This document shows, piece after piece, positions 10,001 through 20,800 of a DNA stretch of 64,000 nt. A program made the translations under genes and the position numbers. Positions within the stretch are counted from its first letter, which is position 1. Every line of letters begins with the position of its first letter. Where the stretch lies: assembly GCA_903813345.2 (NCBI GenBank), contig CAIIXF020000005.1, forward strand, positions 2,418,001-2,482,000, in the 5' to 3' direction. The notes below the pieces were generated by a model. The model had not been told where the DNA came from. It made no database searches and worked only from the letters and a program-made list of their open reading frames with translations. The DNA is from Owenia fusiformis (lineage: Eukaryota > Annelida > Polychaeta > Sabellida > Oweniidae).

Positions 10001-13000
10001 AAATTAATGAGGTAGTATTTCACATACAGTATATCATGGTGCCAAGATAAACAATAATTCTTGGTACTAAAATGTAGGCTAATTATCCCAGCCCTACAAC
10101 TCCAGGCTTTGCCAAGTTTTACAAATTGTTCAAAACGTTTTTCTTAAAAAAAATCAACCATTTCGCCATAAAATCAACCGTTCCAACTGAAATCTTACCT
10201 GAATTTCATTTCGTAAACTTTAAATCATCCTATTTTCTATTCTGTATTGTTGTATTATGAGGTTATATAATGATTGATTCCGTATATCGTGTTTATACTC
10301 AAATTTTATATTGTGATTTGTGACATTTTGTCATTTTAAATCAGAGAACTCAACGTATTATCAACCTATTTCTATATCTATTTTAGTACTTTTCACGGAA
10401 TCTTTATCTTTATAAAGTTCTTATTGTATGACTTTGGTTTTATTATTTTGATCAACCCTGTTTGTTGTACTATCTGTCCTGACAACTGTGGAATATGACG
10501 TCAACCAATTCGTAAATCTTACTCTAAACAATTGGAAAGTTACGAATGACTTACGAATGCGTACAAAAATGATCCATTCGCAACTTTACGAATTCGTAAC
10601 TCATTCGTAACTTTTTAAATATTTACGAATTTACGAATTGCGAACGTTCGTTACTACGAACGGTACAAAAACGGACTCCTGGTTCATATTTGTGTTACAA
10701 TCATTTCTTCCACTTTCGGGGTTTCCTATTGAGTAACCTATCAATAATATGACACAAAGGCATTAGAAGAGAAGACATCCATGTAACTAAAGTAAGCACA
10801 TGTCTCACCATTGCCACCAATGATCTGAAGGTCGGGGTACTTATCCTTGATGTAGCGGATCATGTTGATCTGGTAGATGGAGTTACCTTGGAGCGAATCC
10901 TACATGAATAAAATCCTGAACTTAATTAAATTGTAAATTTGGAATTTCCAAACTTACTAAATATTTCGAAATTCTAAAATTGTAAAAAGTTGCAATTGTA
11001 AATTTAGAATTTTCAAACTTACTAAATATTTCGAAATTCTAAAATTGTGAAAAGTTGCAATTGTAAATTTAGAATTTTCAAACTTACTAAATATTTCGAA
11101 ATTGTGAAAAAATTGTGAAAAGTTGCACATGAGTTTGTACTAGCTTAAAGATAGAAATTCACGAGACGAGATGTTGAGTTCATAGTAAGAGATCAATGCC
11201 AAACAAGAATGAGAAAATGCATACCAGTGTTACGACGTCCACGCCAGCAGACACTAATAAATCCAAACGGTGCTTGTCAGCCTCACTTGTTCCGATGGCT
11301 GCCCCCACCAACAGCTGCTTCCTGAATGCATGATAATATAGTGAATAACTTACATATTACAATAGTCAGACATTGCTCAATTTGATTACAATACTGACAT
11401 AATGTGTTTCTTATCAATTATATAGAACTAATCTAAAAAATCACCATACTCACATATCTGGCTAAAATGTTGCTCCGATTATTAAATCAAGATACCCATA
11501 AACTACCTGAATTAATCATGATACTTAAATATTGGCCTAGTTAATCCTAATATCCATACCCCCCCATTGGCTACGGGCCTGCGGTAACGCTCACATATTT
11601 CCTTAATTGGCTACAATACTCACATATTGTCCTTAGAAGCCCACGTGAACTTTTTATTCTTCTTCAAGTCAGTCCGTGACAGAATTCCCACAAGTCCGCC
11701 GTCCTCGTTCACTGTTAGCAACTTGCCTGTAAAGAATGAGATAGAAGATATGTCACGTAGTCAAGAAAATGCTGTCACATGATGTCACCATGTCATGTAG
11801 TCAAGAACATGGTGTCACATGATTTCACCATGTCACGTAGTCAAGAACATGGTGTCACATGATGTCACCAGATCAAATAGTTAAGAGCATGGTGTCAAAT
11901 GATTTCACGTAGTCAAGAACATGCTGTCACTATGTCATGTAGCCAAGAACATGGTGTCACATGATGTTACCATGTCACGTAGTAAAGAACATGTTGTCAT
12001 ATGATCTCACCCAGTCAGGTAGTCAAGAACATGGTGTCACATGATTTCACGTAGTCAAGAACATGGTGTCACATGATTTCACGTAGTCAAGAACATGCTG
12101 TCATTATGTCACGTAGCCAAGAACATGCTGTCACATGATGTTACCATGTCACGTAGTGATATCTAATCCAATCAAGCAAACAGATTGATCAAGGTATGAA
12201 AAACTACTGCTTTTTTATTTATTTTGATCTGATCTTCAACTGGGAATAGCTGTATTTGGGTGTAGTGGTACGGGCATTTCTCGATCTCCTGGAATAACGG
12301 AGATGCGAGTAGGTAGTTACCAGTTTCACCACGAGGTGGCTCGTTCGGGTTAGATAGCATGGCGGGTATAGTAGAAAGTTCCCTTTAACTTAAATTACAT
12401 CTGTTTTAGTGGTTCAATTTTCATATAACCCTTATGTATCTAATAGTTATGCAAATCAAAATATGTCCAGTAAGTGAAAATGTTATCTGACCAATACAAG
12501 AAAAGATATTTCACTTTTTGTGATTTTGTAACATGGGCTCTATGGAGAATCAACCCGAACTAGAAGTCACACTTTCAAAAATGATTAAATTTTCAAAGTT
12601 GATAAACAATTTTCGAAACCATATTTCTAGATGTACTTTTACATGTAGATTTCAAATATAACATCGCTTTGACTGAATTTTGAATATTTAATGGCGTGAA
12701 TCAAGATTTTTTTCTACTCGCATCTAGTCTATTTCGTTTCCCTCTCGTAGACCTGTAGCGTTGGATGTTACATTTGCAAACTTGATTCTCTTACCTTTCT
12801 TACTCTTCTGTAATATCTGATTAGCACTCTGTAGACTGACTCCAGCAGGCGCAACTACCAGGTCCTCCAGCTTAGTCATTACCTGGGCGTGGATTAATAA
12901 TAGTTTGTTCTGATTAGTTAGTACATTTAAGTATCAATTGCCAGTGGTTAGTGTGAGTAGATAGGATAATTGTTCGATGAACAGTTTTTTGGTGATTATC

Positions 13001-15556
13001 TTCTAAATAACAATGATACATTAAGTTGTCAAAACTCCTTTATCATACCTCACTGATGGGCGTGTTGTAGTTGCCCCGCGAGAGGAAATCTATGTCCCTA
13101 CGGGTAACAAGTCCGACTAATGTACCGCCAAGTTTGCCATTGTCCGTCACCGGGAACCCGGAGAAGCCATGAACCTTCTTCTCGGCAATAATGTTGTTCA
13201 CTGTCTGAGTTGGTGACATAACAACCGGATCCAAAATGAAGCCTTGTTCATATTTCTAAAATTGCAATTTATAATGTTGTCATAATGACCAGTTTTTCGT
13301 TATGCATAATGATTTTTAGAATTATATCTCATAGGCGTAGCGATCGCACCCCCCCCCCTAGAACCAAACAAAATATGGAACCACGAGATAGAAGAAGAAA
13401 AGAGTTTGAAAACGCTTTTTATTTGAAGTTTCTAGCTCAATTTTGAAGGAAGTTGCATCAATTTATGTAAAATTCAAAATAAATCTTATTTTTGGGCTTG
13501 TTTATGACAAAATCGCACCTCTGACTGAAAACCGAATTTTTTTGGCGATCGCGCCCCCTGACTGAAAGCTGGCTACACCCCTGTATCTAATATTATCTAA
13601 TATTGACCTCATATACAATACTGACCTTGACCCTTCTAACTTCATTAGCTTGAAACTCTGGAGTACAATTGTGGTGGATGATTCCAATACCTCCACACAA
13701 CTGCAATGAGGAAAAATACAGTATTTAAAGAGCTATTAAAATCACTCATAAAATTTTGAATGGCTGTCATAAAAAATACGTTTCATGTTTTGCTCAGATA
13801 AATGATAGGCATTATGTGATTAAATCTGAAATGCGACTGATCCTTTAAACTTCGAGGGCATGATAGAGAGAGAATGATAGCTTTAATAAAACAGCAAATA
13901 TGTTTGGCACATTACAAGTTGCAGCTATTATGAAAACGCCTACCGCCAGTGCAATGGCCATTGCGGATTCAGTGACTGTGTCCATAGGAGAAGAGACCAA
14001 TGGAGCTCTTATTATGATCTTTTTTGTTAATGCAGATGTCAAATCCTGAAACATAACATGTAAAATGCTTTTTGTAATATTCATATATTTCAGATCCTTA
14101 AATACAACTTTGCTAGATCGCTCTATTATTCTTATTCAGCATCCTTCAACTTTTGAAGAACTAGCACTCAAATGCCGAACGTGACTTACTTTAAACCGAT
14201 TTGTAAACGTTAGCGTATCTGGTCAAGATTGTCGCTGAAGATTCTTTTACATTCAACTAAGTACTTATTTTAAGTTGTGTGTTGTACTGTATGAATTCTT
14301 ACCACTTCTTCTGGGTCGAAGTCAATGAATCCAGGAAGAATGAGGAAATCACTGGAATATACAAAATAAATATTTCCTACATCACGATTGGTTGTATCTA
14401 GGATGAAGAAAAGAATAGAAGAAGAACCCAAATATAATGTTGAATGAACACGCCTTGATATAGAATTGATGATTTTACAAAAAAGTTTTGACTTATTCAT
14501 GTTTGCAGAAAAGACGATAAAGAGCAACGTAGTTTAATCACCGGTTGAAATATTTACATATCAATACGTTTGAGCGACTTACTTGTATGTGAGGCCTTCT
14601 CCATTTGCAAAAAGAGCCTGGCCCGTCATCCCATCGTCAGGAACATAACCAGTTCCCCCCGTCAAAAGATAATCAGCAGCGCTAGAGCAAGAACAATATG
14701 GTGAACAGTTGTTGAGAACTGTATTTTACTGGATGTTGCAAATTGTATTGAACATGTAAATGTCTGAATACAAAGATATAAAGCATATTAGTATGTAAGC
14801 ACAAGTGACTGTGCCAAGGGGAAAATACTAACAATTATATACAGAACACAGTAATAAAAGAAACGTTCAAAAAAGTGTACACCAGTGCCCATCTATTCAA
14901 AACCACTATCCAACGTGAAAACATTAACAGTGTCTAATGCTCCCTCCCCCATCTAACAAGATCCAGAAGATGCTTTTTTATTTGAGCCATGTTTTTGAAT
15001 GATATGTAAAAACCCTCACCTGTGTTTATACCCCATGTGAAGCATCTCTCTGAAACAACGTTTGTTGGCACTCTCGTGGCCCATGTTTGTTGTCGCCTTG
15101 TTGAGATTTTCTGGCACGGCTGCTGGAGTAGAAGCCCCTCTTGTAGCCTCCTCTTTTTTCACAGGTGCCTTTTTGTCGTTTTCTTCGAATACTGCGTCCA
15201 ACGCAGACTGAAATAATATAATAAATGTTTATTTATTTATTTTTATAAATAATCAGTCATCTACAGTACCTACCTTCTACAATGCCCATGATCCATCGAT
15301 CCTACCGGTTGCCTAAGCCTGGACACTATGATTGTGTTTTATACCCACTAGTATTGATGTAATGCATGGGCCAAGTCATAAAATCGAAAAAACTTGCAAA
15401 TGCAATAATATAAAGCCCACTATATATACTCACGTCCTTCGCATCTTCCTTAGGCATGGACGACATACGTGATGTGTCTTTGCCAACGTTTGCGCTGACA
15501 GAAATTGTTGGAGTTGTATTGTCTTGTCGCTTCATTTCCTTCTTTTCAGCAGCCAT
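7066..15556 (-). CDS. IMP dehydrogenase paralogue with substituted catalytic residues (probable pseudoenzyme)
   Basis: Sixteen exons join in frame (616 aa): 15556-15434, 15207-15020, 14681-14583, 14351-14303, 14045-13944, 13700-13626, 13255-13049, 12882-12795, 11726-11624, 11321-11225, 10899-10809, 8358-8119, 7869-7725, 7551-7414, 7274-7191, 7087-7066. The ATG has a good context (GCCATGG). Residues 1-103 are a charged extension; then come the barrel start ([16 protein letters not shown]), [25 protein letters not shown], two CBS motifs (about 180-280), [40 protein letters not shown] and [16 protein letters not shown]. Family enzymes use Cys in G-S-G-S-I-C-I-T and an Arg-Tyr pair before VAQGVSG. 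Here the loop reads [13 protein letters not shown] (Ser435 at the Cys position, Cys431 upstream) and residues 525-538 have no Arg-Tyr. IMP-binding blocks persist. Inferred: binds nucleotide, little or no dehydrogenase activity. GMP reductase is excluded by the CBS domains. Confidence 0.93.
8415..9413. mobile_element. Decayed IS630/Tc1/mariner-type element with transposase relic
   Basis: TIRs of more than 60 bp (CAGTGTGTCTCAAAAAAAAT at the left, inverted at the right) are flanked by TA, in intron 11 of the IMPDH paralogue. A broken frame at 8684-8899 (+) contains [14 protein letters not shown], a decayed form of the DWPPRSPDLTPLDFFLWG-type motif near the last catalytic Asp of this transposase group (established). 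Stops follow it, so the copy is dead. Confidence 0.75.
8684..8950 (+). pseudogene. Mariner-like transposase C-terminal remnant
   Basis: About 72 codons, then in-frame stops, around [14 protein letters not shown]. It sits inside the TIR element 8415-9413. The N-terminal part and other catalytic acids are not recognisable. Confidence 0.6.
9563..10674. mobile_element. TIR element saturated with TTCGTAA/TTACGAA motifs
   Basis: Terminal inverted repeats of about 34 bp: CCGTTTTTGTACCGTTCGTA at the left and the inverted sequence at the right. The subterminal 100-150 bp on each side contain dozens of TTCGTAA or TTACGAA motifs in both orientations. The central part is AT-rich and includes GAGCGAAGCGAAACGAGC and a G-run near 9867. 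No transposase frame. Lies in intron 11 of the IMPDH paralogue. Confidence 0.8.
10931..11127. repeat. 65-bp tandem repeat, three copies
   Basis: Units start at 10931, 10996 and 11061, each beginning TTGTAAATTT and running through ACTTACTAAATATTTCGAAA to AAGTTGCAA. The third is internally shortened. Located in intron 10 of the IMPDH paralogue. Confidence 0.9.
11749..12156. repeat. Minisatellite, 36-46-bp unit
   Basis: About ten imperfect copies built from CACGTAGTCAAGAACATG and GTGTCACATGATTTCAC blocks, in intron 8 of the IMPDH paralogue. Unit length alternates depending on whether a CCATGT spacer is present. Confidence 0.85.
13330..13580. repeat. Dispersed repeat with C-runs and 'GGCTAC..CCCTG' end
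   Basis: Begins GGCGTAGCGATCGCACCCCC and ends GCGATCGCGCCCCC followed by AGCTGGCTACACCCCTG. Related ends occur near 5930-6000, 11555-11580 and 35040-35083. Inserted in intron 6 of the IMPDH paralogue. Confidence 0.5.
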
Positions 15557-16374
15557 GGCGAATTCGTAAATTTCTGTGTTACTCTCAGGGCCCTGGAGCG
15601 CCTTTATGTCTTTTATTTAAGTATTAGGTCTTGGCATAACAATTTTGCCAGCAATTATCACATACATGTAACTACCTACACTTCACCCTATTTTATTGGA
15701 ATCGGTTTTAGCATTTGATAGGCCGGTTGTGATGGAACTATTTTCTAAAATGTAACATCTCTCATATTTCATAGGCTATGCGGATGACCTCGCGCACATA
15801 TTTCAAATGGCCCAAGTGCCCCATCGGCAATTTAGTCTCGTATTAATTTTTCACTAAAATACAATGTGTATAATAAAGGATGAATTCGATTATAAAACAT
15901 TTTACTCAGAGAGTAATTGCTAAATCTTCAAGACCCGTATGTTCAAAGATGATATACATCCATTAGATGACGGGTTTAATTCTTCGTGACAGTTATTGCA
16001 ATAATTGGGCGATAATCATGTGTGACAATCATCATGTGACCTGCGTTATGTGACATTCCTCAATTACAATGAATCAGATATATGTTTTAATACGTACGTA
16101 CATTATTGCATGTTATCTCTATGACAACTAATTGGTCTCCAAAACAAAAACCTCAGCACGAGGCACAATATTTACCATTAAATTGTCAACAAATGCTACT
16201 TCTACTTCTAAGACTTTCATGTCCCAATTTTCAAAAGGAACATGCATGATATATAACACCGTGATAAAAGTTTGAGGACCTTCATCATCAAGTTGTAGTA
16301 TACAACGAGTGACCAGAAACCATTAAACTTAGTTATGCATCATTTCACCTTGGCAACAAATCTAAATACTAGCC

Positions 16375-16436
16375 TATCCTTTGCATTCGTCCGACTTCAC
16401 TTTTAGAATTTATAACTAGACTCTGTGCGCAGGGTA
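16375..16436 (+). mobile_element. Short ACCCT...AGGGT element, copy 1 (decayed)
   Basis: Contains TTTGCATTCG, GACTTCACTT and CTAGACTCTGTGCGCAGGGT. It is the same family as copies at 42850, 46361 and inside the tRNA array, shortened to about 62 bp. Confidence 0.7.
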
Positions 16437-16604
16437 TTTAAATACTTTACTAATACATTATATTATTTGAAGCTTCTGTGACATAGATATTCCATACAAT
16501 GAAAAATGAAGTTCAACTTTTTGAAAAAGATTGAGGCTGGGTTTTAATTAGGATGGTCCAAATTCACAAAATTAAAAAAAAATCTTTGATTTTCTTCTTC
16601 TCTC

Positions 16605-16675
16605 ACCCTGCGCGCAGAGTCTAGTTTTAAACGAAGCTCTCTTCTGAGTGGCGAAGTCGAACGAATGCAAAGGGT
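16605..16675 (-). mobile_element. Short ACCCT...AGGGT element, copy 2 (inverted)
   Basis: Reads ACCCTGCGCGCAGAGTCTAG ... GAATGCAAAGGGT on the + strand, i.e. the reverse of copy 1, with about 170 bp between the two. Confidence 0.75.
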
Positions 16676-17875
16676 ATTCTAATCTTCTCTTGGATTCTAG
16701 TTCCAAACTGAATAATCTATATTGATACCGAAGATTTCCACTCTAGACCCCTTGGAAATTCCTTGAAGTTTCGGTAATTCTCAAAAATATGCCATTTTCA
16801 ACATTTATGGTTGTATTTGCAGTGAAACATCAAAATTAATATTGAAGTCAAATCCTTCGAGAAATTTTGCCCCACTTAACTTGTATTGTAATAAAACATT
16901 AATAATTAGTAATCAAACAACATCAACTGACTTAACCTGCAATATAAAGATTTCAATAATTGGATAATCAAAACTATTTTTCAAAACGTTTATAGTGTCC
17001 TACACCTTTAAAAAGCTGGACGTGGTCAATTATATCAATTTCAGCATTGTTAAAAATGTATCAATGAAACAAATTGATGTACTAAATCATCTGCAAATGA
17101 TACAAGACATTGTAATATGATTACTGCAGGTATGAAGGATACTTAATATTTTATATGTATGTTTTATATAAAGTGCACATACCATAATGTAATCTACTCC
17201 ATTATCCGGGGTTAATGAACCCCGGGTAATGAACACCCTATGTTTGGAAAATTGGACGCGTTCAGAAAAATGGGTACAAACGTTTTAATTGTATAAGGAG
17301 ATTAAAAATATGAGAAAACCGTATTTTGCAGTGAATGTCCAGGAAAGTTATTTCAGTCGAAGTGTCAATTAGTGCTCTTTTACTTTAGTTCAATGGATTA
17401 ACCGCTCGGTCATACTGTAATACTTGTCAGCGATCAGTAGCATTAAATATTCCTATGATAGGCTATATATACGAGGAATATTTATTGAGCTTTAACTGAT
17501 CCTACTACAAAATAATTTTGCCGGCATATATGAAGATGATATTGTTGACATGATTACAATACACATACCCCGGGCCACATACAAATGCATCATTGCTGGT
17601 TTAGAAAAGTATCTGCCCGGGATCGACTGGATCTGGTTCGTCATTGAGATTATGAATCAATTTTTGAAAAATCTCCATTCAAGATCTGAGATCCTGGCTA
17701 GGCCCCAGAACGAAGATTACGATAATCGTACAATCATTGTTTATGGTTCTTAACATAGACTGTGTATTTCGTCCAGTGCGTTAAATTCCGCTAGATGTCG
17801 CTTTTATTATTTTGCAAAATCGGAAAAATGTAGATTTTATTATAATTTTCGTAGATTTACCCTCATAAAGAACAT

Positions 17876-20800
17876 ATGGCTCAGTTTGGGAGGAACCTGG
17901 AAGGACTAAGCTCCTCGCATACTGTTAAAATACCAGAGGTTGAGACAATAGACAAGTATACAGTAAGTTATTCCAAGAGGAAATTAATTTTTTCGACAAT
18001 TTCGCATAATTTTTCAAAATATTCATATGCACTTTGCAGTCTAGGCCACCGTGAATACTATCAATCTTCATTATTCAGTTATTAGACTTGTCTATGTCTA
18101 TGTCAATAATCTGCAAAAGGCTAATAAGCCCATATAAAGCAGATATATAATTAACAGTGATAGAATTTGAATATTCAAACTATTGTATCCAAAGCCAATA
18201 AGGTGCTTGGATTCCTCAGGCGCAACCTCCATCAATGGAAAAAATGAAGGCTCAGGCGTATAAGTCACTAGTCCGGCCTAATTTAGAGTATGCCAGCTCG
18301 GCATGGGATCCTTACCGACAAAAAAATATTGATATGTTGGAACAGGTACAGAGAAGAGCAGCCAGGTGTGTAACCAAATGTCACTCAAGGGAACCAGGCT
18401 GCATCACCAAAGCTCTTCAACACCTACAGTGGGAGCCACTGAAGGAGCGTCGAGAGGCTGCTAGAGTTTTCCTTTTCTACAAAGGAAAGCAGAACCTAGC
18501 AGCCATCGACGTGCCTCAATACTTCCGCCAACAGATCAATACCAACACTACATGTAGGTTGTATCATCCTTCTAAGTTCATACAACCATCAACTGGAACG
18601 GATGCATACAAATTTAGCTATTTCCCTAGGACAATAGCTTAATGGAACACTCTACCTGGTGACATCTTAGACTGTGACAGTCTAAGTAATTTTAAATCAT
18701 CATACTATGCCTATGTCAATAACTGCAATTAAATAGGTGTGTTTTTAATATAGATCTATGTTTTAATGTAAAAGGTCCCCAGTGCACAGCAACAAGCCTG
18801 CACTACTGGTAAAGAGGGGTGATGTCAACGTGGTAGCCTGACAGTCGCCCAAGGGTATTTCAACATTAAGGGACTTCCTAGGGGGTACAAGGGCCAACCA
18901 GGAAGGTTCCTTTAAATTTTAAGATGAGTTGTTAACCATAGATCTATTTTTAAATGTTAAGGTTTTAAATTATATTCTATTCAAATTCTATCACTGTTAA
19001 ATTATATATCTGCTTTATATGGGCTTATTAGCCTTTTGCAGATTATTGACATAGACATAGAGTGCGAGACTCCCTGGAAAGTAGTCTGTTTTATTTCCAG
19101 GGTGCCTCGCACTCTTATTATCCAGGGACAGGGGTGTCACTAGAATTTCTCACAACAGGCAATATTAATAGAAATCATGAATTTAACATGGAAAAGTTGA
19201 AAAGTCACTAAAAACAACAGGCAATTTTGTGAAAACAACAGGTTAAAATCGCCTGTTCAATGCTAAATGAAACCCCTGCAGGCCTGTGGTCCTAGCCTAG
19301 GCCTAAGTAAGTTTAAATCTCAGAAAGGCTAGGCCTAGCTTAGAGGGGATGCCCCAATTCTAATGAGTTAGACTATCTGAGTTTTGACTTACAGCAGAAA
19401 AGAGGCTGTATAAACTTAAAAAAAATAAAGAAAAATTGAAAATTTTGAATGATCGCTATTCATATTATTATGTTAGTCCCATTCTTTGCGCTATTTGAGA
19501 ATCAAAGTTTGCAAACTGCAACCAGGCTCCGACTGACCCTGGCTCTCATTGGTTACAATTTGTTATAATATGGCTAATTATTATTTGTAGCAACAATAGA
19601 AGTTGGTTGCATTGACTCAGGAGTCTGGTTGCAGTTTACACAGACCCTTTGAGAATTGATTGCTTATAATTACATCAGGTGCATGTGTGCAACTATCCTA
19701 GTGAAGTCTAAGTTGGCCACGGCTGCACTGGCTCCAAATCCAGCCTAGACTATATCCTCTACTCTGAATTTTTTTTTTGAAATTTGGAATGAAAATATTC
19801 AGACTACATGTATAACACACATCTGTTAAACTTTGGATTGAAAAAATATTTGTCTACATAGAGAAAGTGCCATTCAAAATGACTGATGGAGTAAATTAAT
19901 TTGCATATTTGTTACTTCCCCTAGCATTATTTCCACTTAATATACTATATGCCTTGTTTCTTTTTATAGCATTACCTTACTACTTAATTGAATTGTTATA
20001 ACGTTTATTTTTCTGAAGTTAAGCTTCCTAAAATTGTGCCAAAAATTCTCTGCAATTCCCACAGGACAGAACATAATATAAAGTTGTCTTTTTTATTAGG
20101 TATACATTATCCATGTTACAATTGGCCAGTACTATTGGACATTGCGTCACAGATACAGTGAATTCAGTGAACTACATGAAAAGGTGACAAGTTATTTTTG
20201 TTATTATTACATTACTGAATATACATAAGTGTTCTCCAAGTTGGTGCTTGTTTCTCATTTTCACAATTCAGACCAAAATTGGTCAATATATGCCAATTTT
20301 CTCATGATTTTTCTCATTTTCAAGCGAGTGCAAATGGATTTTCAGGTGGGTGCAAGCCTGTTTTCAAAATCTCAGGTTGGTGCTGTGCCCACTTGCTGAC
20401 TTGCTTTAATTCTGAAGAGACATTCACATTTTATCACATGATTATGTTAGTACATAAGTGGAATAACAGCATTGATATTATTGATCTTAGTGTTATGATA
20501 ATACTTTGATGTGATTGGTTATCACATATGAATATTAAATAACCAGTTGATATTGATAATCTCCAAAGTTGTACTCATGTTTATATGGTATTTCTATTTT
20601 AGCTTGTTGCCTCTCATGCCATTGAGAAGAACTTACTTCCTCCGAAAAAACTATTTGGGAACTTGTCCGAGGGATTTATCGAGAAAAGACGCAAGGACTT
20701 GGAGAGTTACTTGGAAAAGCTTCTACAGAGTTTGGCGCCTCTTCCTCCCCTCTTGGCAAATTTCTTGCACTTCGACAAATATGTAAGATTCTATAAAATA

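Larger units (their letters stand above)
15557..17875. other. Divergent intergenic region between the IMPDH paralogue and Nischarin
   Basis: The two start codons are 2.3 kb apart on opposite strands, so promoters of both genes must lie here unless there are remote 5' UTR exons. I see no convincing TATA box or long CpG-rich stretch. Two inverted copies of the ACCCT...AGGGT element occupy part of it (16375-16675). The remainder is AT-rich with no coding frame supported. Confidence 0.5.

Noticed and set aside
18235-18642. 135-codon open frame as a host gene
   Set aside because: Matches the C-terminal part of a LINE reverse transcriptase, with a frameshift before it and a stop after it.
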